From assembly GCA_021186555.1 (NCBI GenBank), contig JAJKFL010000012.1, forward strand, positions 1,922,001-1,986,000: a stretch of 64,000 nucleotides of DNA. Reading direction: 5' to 3'. This DNA is from Reticulitermes speratus (lineage: Eukaryota > Arthropoda > Insecta > Blattodea > Rhinotermitidae). The position numbers and the translations under genes are program-made. The notes beneath the pieces are model-generated. The model was given only the letters and a program-made list of their open reading frames with translations, did no database searches and was not told where the DNA came from. Shown here piece after piece: positions 34,901-46,900 of this stretch (its first letter is position 1; each line of letters starts with the position of its first letter).

Positions 34901-37900
34901 TCCATAGCTCTGATTGGTTAGAATTTTCTCAAAATTTCCTGTTTAACCAACATGTATTCTTTCACTGCATCACTGCTGCAGCCACCTGGACCAATTGTCA
35001 CCCTGAAGATGGAGGCAGTATTTTTCTCCAAAATTACCGAACAAACCTTTACTACATGATGTAAAAGCCTCCCAAAATATCGCCATTATTTGAACAAAAA
35101 CATCCCCCATGAAAGCCTATAGAAAGTTATATTAGCTGACATCAAGCAGATAACACGTGACATTTACTGGCCTCACTAATAGCACATGCATGTAATATTT
35201 TATTCCCTTTTTTGTTAATTTATCCAATATTTTTGTACTGTTCAGCTTCTGGTTTGAAGCAGTTTTCCTTGTAACTTTGTGCAGGTGGTGGGTGTTGGCT
35301 TTGTGGACACCACTGAGCGGAGACTGGCAGTGTGCGAATTTCCAGATGATGAGCACTTCTCAAACTTGGAGGCCCTGGTGGTGCAACTGAGCCCCAAGGA
35401 GGTGCTGCTCCCTACTGTATCTGAATCTGCACTTGAGATGGCCGACATTAAGAGGGTGAGTTGTCACTGTTGGCACAACTGATGCGGAACGGTTGTGTGA
35501 ACTGAATGTACTGTAATTAGTGAATTGAAACCTTGATGTAAGAAACACTTGCAAGACCAAGAAAGAGTTGACAGGCCGTTGTTAAAAGGGATCTTGGAGA
35601 TGTGGGTATTGACTGTAAGACAGGGTACTGTGCATGATTTCAGGTTTTTGCCACGATGTAGATGTGGGTATTGACTGTAAGACAGGGTACTGTGCATGAT
35701 TTCAGGCTTTTGCCACAATGTACATGTGGGTATTGACTGTAAGACAGGTACTGTGCATGATTTCAGGCTTTTGCCACAATGTGCATGTGGGTATTGACTG
35801 TAAGACAGGTACTGTGCATGATTTCAGGCTTTTGCCACAATGTACATGTGGGTATTGACTGTAAGACAGGTACTGTGCATGATTTCAGGCTTTTGCCACG
35901 ATGTAGATGTGGGTATTGACTGTAAGACAGGTACTGTGCATGATTTCAGGCTTTTGCCACAATGTACATGTGGGTATTGACTGTAAGACAGGTACTGTGC
36001 ATGATTTCAGGCTTTTGCCACGATGTAGATGTGGGTATTGACTGTAAGACGGTACTGTGCATGATTTCAGGCTTTTGCCACGATGTAGATGTGGGTATTG
36101 ACTGTAAGACAGGTACTGTGCATGATTTCAGGCTTTTGCCACGATGTAGATGATGTCTGCTCTCTTTTGGGATATTACGCTTAATATCCCAAAAGAGCAG
36201 ATATCGGGGTCCTGTGGTTTCAAAATGTGCTCGTGATTGACCTAACACAATAAATAAGGTTATTTCCACAAGGTCCTGTGTGAACTGGGATAGCATATCA
36301 GGTACAGTGACCAGGCTATGGGCTGGCAGGTCTGGGGTTTGATTCCTGGCAGGGGTAAGGAATTTTTATTGTCTCCAAACATGCGAACCAGCTCTGGGAC
36401 CCACCCAGCTTCCTCTTCATTGGGTGCAAGGGGTCCTTGCCCTGGGAATAGAGCAGCTGTGGCGTGAAGTTGACCACACTTACCACTATCTAGGATGTGG
36501 GGCCCACGCAGCCCCCTGTTCTGTGGGTACCAGGATTATGTGGCAGCTGCATGAACTTACCAATTGCCTCTGTCTAGTGTTGAGGCGAAGAACGAGTGTG
36601 TCTGTACATCATGTCTTCTTATATCTTCTTATTGTGCACAGGGACAGATTTACCTTTTTTCTCCTTCTGTAAATTGTTTCTAGTTTCACTGTTCATAAAG
36701 TGTCCTGTGGGTTCTTTTGTTCAGATGATGGAGTGTTCAAATGTCCTGGTGACACAGCGCAAGAAGACGGAATTTTCCACTGATGGACTGGCCCAGGATC
36801 TGAACCGCCTGCTCCTGTTTATGGATGGGCAGCAGCACAACTCACTGGCCCTGCCTGAAATGAACCTCGTCACAGCCTGCAGCAGCCTTGCAGCTCTCGT
36901 CAAGTACCTTGAGGTAAGACATTAAGACAGTGTGACAAGAATTATGGCATTGCGTACAACATATGTAGATAAAAACTGAATAATAGGAGTGAATGAATGT
37001 ACAAAAATCCCAACACAAAGCTTGATAATCTGTGCAAAACAGATATAACACACAAACATGTATATAACAAGACACAGTCACAAAATTTATTTTATGCAAG
37101 TGTTCAAAACCTTTCAAATGCAACTTTTTATAATGAAGAAATGAATTGTAGAATTTGGTTTTAATTATAATTTTGAGAAATCAAGGAAATTTTTTATTGA
37201 TAATTGACACTGAAAATGCCATTAGACAGCTTGATGTAAGATTACAGAATATGTATAGTAGCACAAAGATGAGACAAATTACAAAGTCTAATACAGCAGG
37301 CCCTCGATTTAACGGACTAATTGGGGGGAAGGTGTGTCCGCTATTGCCGAAAGTCCATTAAATCGAATGTACTTTAAAAACATGTATTAATAACGCACTT
37401 ACAATGTACAGGATGTATTAAAATGTTATTATAATGTATAAGTATGAATAAAATATTGTAATGTACATTGAATGATTTATACATGCCACTGAAACATCTG
37501 TTAAAAATATAAAAGAATTTTACGACAGGGATAGGGACAGGTGGCGGGCTCTTGTGAGTGCGGTAATGAACCTTTGGGTTCCATAAAACGCGGGGAGTTT
37601 CTTGACTAGCTGACGACCTGTTAGCTTCTCAAGAAGGACTGTGCTACATGGAGTTAGTTAGTTGGTTAGTTATTTATGACAGGAACCAAACTTTATTTTA
37701 ATTAAACACGTCAAATTTTTTGTCCATTAATTCCGAAGTCCATTAAATCGAGGGTCTACTGTACAGCTAATAATGTTTTACATAAAAGACAATCACATGT
37801 ATAAACAAATACGTAGCAGCTACCTTAACAAGAGCTGATAAAAGCAAAACAATTGTTGTAATCAAAATGGAGAGGTAGTCTGATATGCTTGCGTGTTAGA

Positions 37901-40900
37901 ATTGACAATGAAGTGCAGAAAGCGTAAAAGAAGCATGTAAGTGGATATTACATGATGGCCTGTCGGTGTGGGCAGATGTTATGGCTGTAAACGATTACAT
38001 TCTTGACTTGTGACAGCTGGGAGCTGATCAGAGTAACTTCGGGCAGTTTACTCTAACAACGCTGGAGCTCACACGATATGTTCGCATGGATGCTGCAGCC
38101 ATCCGTGCACTAAGTCTGCTTCCGCCTCCTGGATCTGGTACTGCAAATCGTCACCAGAGTGTGCTAGGGCACATAGACCGCTGCCGCACCTCACAGGGAC
38201 GCAGGTAACTGAGCAGGATTATTGGTCATGCTGTAGACTTGGTTCTGTATCTTGGCCAGGCCACTGGCCAGTCGCACTGACGATGATTGTGGTTTTTCTC
38301 AGTTGCACACGGAGAACGCTAGGACTAAGTCACAGCTGTCTCTTTCGAAATCCTTACATCATCACCAATCATGAATCACGCTTCAGAGTTACGTTTTTCA
38401 AATCTTAATGAATTGCTCGTGTAGTTACTTATGGTCGGTATCTGCAGGCTGCTGGCACAGTGGCTCAGACAGCCGCTTAGGGACCGCAGCGCCATTGTGG
38501 AGCGTCATGACGTGGTGCAGGTGATCCTGCAAGATGCAGAGATGCGCCAGATGCTGCGAGATGAACACCTGCGTCGCATCCCTGACCTGCAGGCCCTTGC
38601 CAAGAAGCTGGGACGAAAGAAGGCTGGCTTACAAGACTGCTACAGGTGTGGTAGAGGTCACGTACCATATTTAAGTTTACTTTTCTGAAGAGCAAGTGTG
38701 CGTGCGTCCAGACTTGTGGTCGCTAACCATATGAGCGCATTGCACTGCAACCACCCCATCTATTGAAATATGTGGAAGTTGTCACAAATGCAAGGAGCAC
38801 AAATGACTCAACAGAAGAGTCAAATTAACAATAACAATCACCTAATAAAAGAAATAATCGGGTGAACGAGAGTTACTTACTTGCATGCACTCTCTCACTA
38901 CATGGGTCATTATATAATCATGACAGAGTCCAGGAATATTTCCTAACCTCAGTCTTTGTACAGTAAAGTTAAAATTTTATGCGTGTAGAGATTTTATGGT
39001 TGTATATTGGTTCAGAGTTTGCTGTGCTGGCTTTCAACTTATTGTTAGAGAGACAGAAGACAGGATGTGTTGCAGATTGATATGGTACAGTCTCAGTATT
39101 CACCAACCTTGATATATGGGGTTTCAACATGTTGTGAGTACCCATTTTACTACAGCTGTTTTGACCATTTATGACTTGTTCCAGTGAATGACAGTGAGTC
39201 CCCTTGCCTGGCAGGCATCTTCTTCCACTCTCTTGTTATTGTACAGCTCAGTTCTTGGCTCAGTCAAGCTGTGCCTTTTATTAAGTGAGGTTGTTGCTTC
39301 CATGCATCATGGAATGAGACCTGTTCAATTATTTAATGGATGTTATGCTGCAGGAAGTGTTTGTATTTTATTGAAAATAAACTTTCGTGCTGTCTGTGCT
39401 TTTTAAAATGATTTTATGTTTTTATTACTGGTATTTTGTAAGTTCTGGGAGCCAAATAGATATTTCACATTTAAAATGGATTTTGATTTTTGTGACAGTT
39501 GGGATAATTTGAATTAATCACAAACATTGAGAGTACAGTGTGACAGTAGCATCAGCTGTGGGTGAGACAGAGTACAGTGTGACAGTAGCATCAGCTGTGG
39601 GTGAGACAGAGTACAGTGTGACAGTAGTATCAGCTGTGGGTGAGACAGAGTACAGTGTGACAGTAGCATCAGCTGTGGGTGAGACAGAGTACAGTGTGAC
39701 AGTAGCATCAGCTGTGGGTGAGACAGAGTACAGTGTGACAGTAGCATCAGCTGTGGGTGAGACAGAGTACAGTGTGACAGTAGCATCAGCTGTGGGTGAG
39801 ACAGAGTACAGTGTGACAGTAGCATCAGCTGTGGGTGAGACAGAGTACAGTGTGACAGTAACATCAGCTGTGGGTGAGACAGAGTACAGTTTGACAGTAG
39901 CATCAGCTGTGGGTGAGACAGACTACAGTGTGACAGTACAGTGTGACAGTGCAGTGTGACAGTACAGTGAGACAGAGTCACACAGTATTGCAGTCTGTTG
40001 TATTGGTGGAATGTTAAGTAAGGAAGGGGATAAAGAAGTGTCTGGAGTAAAGTGTATGCCAACTCGAGTGCCAGTTTGTGCACCACAAATCTTAGGTGCA
40101 CCTCTGTCGGACTGAACCTGTGCCTGTACACTGTGAAGCCTACAGCTAACTGTCAATTACAGCAAGTCTGATGTGCCATTAATACCAGACGCAGTTCAGA
40201 TCTTGATCTGGTTACCGGCTGTTCCTATTGTGTCCAGGCAGATTTCGGCATACTGCTGGTTCCGTATTTTGTCTCACAACTATTGTTTGTTACTTCGCTG
40301 CATGTGTAGGCAGTCAGCTGAGCAGGCTGCATTACTGCAACAAACAGGCCAACAAGAAGTGGCAACTGACAGTTGTCAGATAAAATAATAACCTCATACT
40401 TGTATAAAATCTTTTGGGTTTTTACCCGGTGTCATTTTTTGGTAAGAAACCAACGTTTTGGGACTACTTGTCTGTCCCATCTTCAGGGTCTTGATGTGAA
40501 TGAGGAAAGGATCGTTCACCTCGAGACCCTGAAGATGGGACAGATCAGTAGTCCCAAAATGTTGGTTTCTTACCAAAAAATGACACTGGGTAAAAACCTA
40601 AAAGATTTTGTACAACATTACGACCGTGGCGGAAGCCTTCATTCACAACCTCATACTTTCAAATGGACCACAGCTATCTGAATCCACATTCCTTCCTGCT
40701 GCCCATCTGCCTCATTCAATTATATATAGTTTGTCAAGTGACACAGGCGCCTGTCATTTTATCACTACGTAATACACTCCACTTAATTTCTTCCTGTGTG
40801 TGACTGCTGTAGGATCTACCAAGCAGTGGGGCATCTGCCACAGCTACTGAAATCGTTGGCTGCACATGAGAACTGTCCTGCACTGCGATGCATGTTCATC

Positions 40901-43900
40901 GAGCCGCTGACGGACTTACTGGGTGATATGCAGCGCTTCCAGCAGATGGTAGAGTCAACGCTGGACATGGATCAGGTGGACCATGGGGAGTTCCTGGTCA
41001 AACCAAGCTTTGATGATGACCTGCAAGGTGTGAACATAACATGCTGTCCCTTTGTTCGTAGAGCAGTGCTACAGGTGATGAATTGGCCAAAGCGTGAGGC
41101 TGAGGCTTACCTCCCTCTAGTGCCAAGGTTAAGAATGAGTGATGCTGTAGCTCTGCTCTTCCTGTATGCCTTCATGGCATGGAGAGGGACAGTTGAACTT
41201 TATGCTTACTTGTTGATGCTGTCAGTAGCCAGTGTGTCAGTGAGTGATGGGACAGTTGTACTTTATGCTTACTTGTTGATGCTGTCAGTAGCCAGTGTGT
41301 CAGTGAGTGATGGGACAGTTGTATTTTATGCTTACTTGTTGATGCTGTTAGTAGCCAGTGTGTCAGTGAGTGATGGGACAGTTGTATTTTATGCTTACTT
41401 GTTGATGCTGTTAGTAGCCAGTGTGTCAGTGAGTGATGGGACAGTTGTACTTTATGCTTACTTGTTGATGCTGTTAGTAGCCAGTGTGTCAGTGAGTGAT
41501 GGGACAGTTGTATTTTATGCTTACTTGTTGATGCTGTTAGTAGCCAGTGTGTCAGTGTGAGTGATGGGACAGTTGTACTTTATGCTTACTTGTTGATGCT
41601 GTCAGTAGCCAGTGTGTCAGTGAGTGATGGGAATGATTAGTAAATAGTGTATTCAAAAATAAGTGGTTTTGGTCTATTGAAGGTACTATTGTGACATTTG
41701 CTTGGAGGGACCCCAAATAAACCATGAAAACTAATTAATTTTATTTCAATCCAACAAATGCACTACACTTTCTTCCACTGATTTCTTGCCCCTACATATG
41801 TTTTGGCACACCCTGTGCCATTCTCAGGGGGGTCGTTGAGAGTTCACAATCTTCAATACATCCAATTGCTTTCACTCACTTTCACAACACATAATTATTG
41901 TAAGCCTCCAGCAATAATTATGTGTTGTGAAAGTGAGTGAAAAACAATTGGATGTATTGAAGATTGTGAACTCTCAACGACCCCCCTGAGAATGGCACAG
42001 GGTGTGCCGAAATATATGTAGGGGCAAGAAATCAGTGGAAGAAAGTGTAGTGCATTTGTTGGATTGAAATAAAATTAAATAATTATCAAATATGCACAGT
42101 ATATATAATATAAAACCATGAAAATGTTCTGTCAGGCTGGTCTTCAGGCTGAAGTTTGATCGTGGTTCCCCCTGAACATGAAGTGCTTCCCGAATGAACA
42201 TTATTTGCTGAGTGTAAGTCTATACATATCCTACAATGCTGTGACCACTAACACCAGTCTAAGTCTATACATATCCTACAATGCTGTGACCACTAACACC
42301 AGTCCAAGTCTATACATATCCTACAATGCTGTGACCACTAACACCAGTCTAAGTCTATACATATCCTACAGTGCTGTGACCACTAACACCAGTCTAAGTC
42401 TATACATATCCTACAATGCTGTGACCACTAACACCAGTCTAAGTCTATACATATCCTACAATGCTGTGACCACTAACACCAGTCTAAGTCTATACATATC
42501 CTACAATGCTGTGACCACTAACACCAGTCTAAGTCTGTACATATCCTACAATGCTGTGACCACTAACACCAGTCTAAGTCTATACATATCCTACAGTGCT
42601 GTGACCACTAACACCAGTCTAAGTCTATACATATCCTACAATGCTGTGACCACTAACACCAGTCTAAGTCTATACATATCCTACAATGCTGTGACCACTA
42701 ACACCAGTCTAAGTCTATACATATCCTACAATGCTGTGACCACTAACACCAGTCTAAGTCTATACATATCCTACAATGCTGTGACCACTAACACCAGTCT
42801 AAGTCTATACATATCCTACAATGCTGTGACCACTAACACCAGTCTAAGTCTATACATATCCTACAATGCTGTGACCACTAACACCAGTCTAAGTCTATAC
42901 ATATCCTACAATGCTGTGACCACTAACACCAGTCTAAGTCTATACATATCCTACAATGCTGTGACCACTAACACCAGTCTAAGTCTATACATATCCTACA
43001 ATGCTGTGACCACTAACACCAGTCTAAGTCTGTACATATCCTACAGTGCTGTGACCACTAACACCAGTCTAAGTCTATACATATCCTACAATGCTGTGAC
43101 CACTAACACCAGTCTAAGTCTATACATATCCTACAATGCTGTGACCACTAACACCAGTCTAAGTCTATACATATCCTACAATGCTGTGACCACTAACACC
43201 AGTCTAAGTCTATACATATCCTACAATGCTGTGACCACTAACACCAGTCTAAGTCTATACATATCCTACAATGCTGTGACCACTAACACCAGTCTAAGTC
43301 TATACATATCCTACAGTGCTGTGACCACTAACACCAGTCTAAGTCTATACATATCCTACAATGCTGTGACCACTAACACCAGTCTAAGTCTATACATATC
43401 CTACAATGCTGTGACCACTAACACCAGTCTAAGTCTATACATATCCTACAGTGCTGTGACCACTAACACCAGTCTAAGTCTATACATATCCTACAATGCT
43501 GTGACCACTAACACCAGTCTAAGTCTATACATATCCTACAATGCTGTGACCACTAACACCAGTCTAAGTCTATACATATCCTACAATGCTGTGACCACTA
43601 ACACCAGTCTAAGTCTGTACATATCCTACAATGCTGTGACCACTAACACCAGTCTAAGTCTATACATATCCTACAATGCTGTGACCACTAACACCAGTCT
43701 AAGTCTATACATATCCTACAATGCTGTGACCACTAACACCAGTCTAAGTCTATACATATCCTACAATGCTGTGACCACTAACACCAGTCTAAGTCTATAC
43801 ATATCCTACAATGCTGTGACCACTAACACCAGTCTAAGTCTATACATATCCTACAATGCTGTGACCACTAATACCAGTCTAAGTCTATACATATCCTACA

Positions 43901-46900
43901 ATGCTGTGACCACTAATACCAGTCTAAGTCTATACATATCCTACAGTGCTGTGACCACTAACACCAGTCTAAGTCTATACATATCCTACAATGCTGTGAC
44001 CACTAATACCAGTCTAAGTCTATACATATCCTACAGTGCTGTGACCACTAACACCAGTCTAAGTCTATACGTATCCTACAATGCTGTGACCACTAACACC
44101 AGTCTAAGTCTATACATATCCTACAATGCTGTGACCACTAACACCAGTCTAAGTCTATACATATCCTACAATGCTGTGACCACTAACACCAGTCTAAGTC
44201 TATACATATCCTACAATGCTGTGACCACTAACACCAGTCTAAGTCTATACATATCCTACAATGCTGTGACCACTAACACCAGTCTAAGTCTGTACATATC
44301 CTACAATGCTGTGACCACTAACACCAGTCTAAGTCTATACATATCCTACAATGCTGTGACCACTAACACCAGTCTAAGTCTATACATATCCTACAATGCT
44401 GTGACCACTAACACCAGTCTAAGTCTGTACATATCCTACAGTGCTGTGACCACTAACACCAGTCTAAGTCTGTACATATCCTACAGTGCTGTGACCACTA
44501 ACACCAGTCTAAGTCTGTACATATCCTACAATGCTGTGACCACTAACACCAGTCTAAGTCTGTACATATCCTACAATGCTGTGACCACTAACACCAGTCT
44601 AAGTCTGTACATATCCTACAATGCTGTGACCACTAACACCAGTCTAAGTCTATACATATCCTACAATGCTGTGACCACTAACACCAGTCTAAGTCTGTAC
44701 ATATCCTACAGTGCTGTGACCACTAACACCAGTCTAAGTCTGTACATATCCTACAATGCTGTGACCACTAACACCAGTTTTTCCGCAATATCGCTTACAT
44801 TGAGTGTCCACATATTTACAATTAGTTAATCTGTTTGCTCCTATTACAGTATTTCTCCACTCTTTTTGTTATTGTGCTTTCCATTTACATTTCATCCTGT
44901 ATAATAATTTCTGAAAGTTTCTCTATTCTAGTATATTAGTACAGTTAACTAGTTTCTTATTTGTTACCTCCTTATCTATATTTAACCACTTATTACTCAA
45001 ATTTTTTCTCTCTCTCTTTGTGTTTCCATTAATTTCAATGATGAATATAATTTCTTCCCCTCTACTTACAGCTTGCATTCCCCTTTCCACTCCCCTCCTC
45101 ACTGCCATCTATTTTCAAATGTCTTGTCCCTGTTTTTCCTTTTCTTGTACAACAGTGTATAATTTTCCTTTCCCAGCCATCTTTCATGTTTCAGTCACTC
45201 CAGATCAGATTTTACACAGTTCAGGAAGTCACCAAATACTCCTGTTTTTGTGTTAAGAGCTGCGTCAGCTGATGGACAACCTGGAGGAGCGCCTCAAGAA
45301 GCAGCTGACGCGTGCTGCAAATGACCTGTGTCTGGAGCCGAACAAGTCCATCAAGCTGGAGTCAAATGCTCAGATGGGCTACTTCTTTCGGGTCACTCTT
45401 AAGGTCAGTCACCTTGCTACGTCTACATTTGTTTATTTACACACTTTCTCCCTAGCTGGGTGCCTGCAGGATGCTAAAATAAATCAGTATGTCTTATGGC
45501 CACAATGTGGTCGCCAGTCTTTGCATCTGAGCACCGTGTCCTTGTCAATACAATTCAAATTACTTCTTCTTCTTATGTGTAGGTGAGAGTGCTGTTGCGG
45601 AGCGCCGTGGTAGTTTGAAATGTAACTGAAGGATGTACTGCTGTCATCTGCTGTTAAGAGTAGTGCTGTAATGGAGGTGTGGGACGTGTTTCATTTGAAC
45701 AGTCAGTTGGACAGGCGTGTTATAATGTGAGGTGTACACCACACACATACACAGAACTCTGCGATGTGACTGTGAAGGTGTAAAGTAGGTGGTAGGGATT
45801 GGTCAGTTGATCTAGTTCTGTTGGACTGAGAAAATCTCAGTCCAACACAACTTCAGCTATAGAATCCTTAAGTAAGCCGTGGTTATCTTCTGCAGTGTTT
45901 GCCAGTGTCGGTCTGTTCCAGAATTGCCTTATTGTGTTCAGATGTTGGCCTAGGTGTTCAGATGTGGAAAGGTATGCACAGTATTTGATTTTGAGTATGT
46001 TTCTTGTCACATATTACTCATTGTTGGTGTCACAGTTTGAGCATTAGGTGGTCTGACAATCGGTTGTCATGTTCTTCAGGAGGAGAGGGTCCTGCGCAAC
46101 AACAAGAACTATGAGACACTGGACACCAACAAGAATGGCGTTCGGTTCCGCAGCCCAGCCCTGACTGATCTCAACTCTGAATATATGCAGGCCCATGACA
46201 GCTACACTGAGAAACAGAAAGCCATTGTGAATGAAATTATCAGTATAGCAGGTCAGTGTCACCTGTGATGTGGAACACCATTTCAAGCTATTTATTTATT
46301 ATCCTCCCATTAGTGCCTTTGTCCTGTTCATGCGATGTGCTGTGCTCCAAACAATTTGTGTCTGTCTTCATGCATGTACATATACCGCCCATAATTCTCT
46401 GTGAGTAAGGTGAAGTTGTAACATCTCTTTTTTAAGGATTATATCCATCAGGAGATCAGTGTTCTAACTTTGTAGGGAAAGTCTTAGAACTTATTAGAGG
46501 AATAGAGCTGGAACTGCAAAGTTAGATTTGAGGGAGTGTGCAAAAAGCCGTTGCGGCTTAAGTGCCTTGGTGTCTCGTTACACGCTCGCATTACATCAAT
46601 CAATCAAGGTGAAGTTGTGCCTGTACACAGCATCAGTGCATATGGGGAGTGGAGGTATAACTCCACTCTTTCTTAACTTGAGCACTAAATGCCCTAGCTG
46701 CTTTACCCACAGGAGAAAGTGCCCTTGGTCTGCATTGGATAGGAGGCTGGGTGGGCCACAGTGCCAGTCTGGATTCTTTGGAGAAGAGAGAAACTTCTTG
46801 CCTCCCTGAGAATTGAACCACAATTCCTCGATTTTCCTGCCTGTAGCCGAGCCACCAAACTGAGTTTTCCTGGCTCTGATTATTCAGAAAAATCACATCT

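Noticed and set aside
42178..44829. 883-codon ORF
   Set aside because: Artefact of the 45-bp array inside an MSH2 intron; reported as a repeat with a note rather than as a gene.
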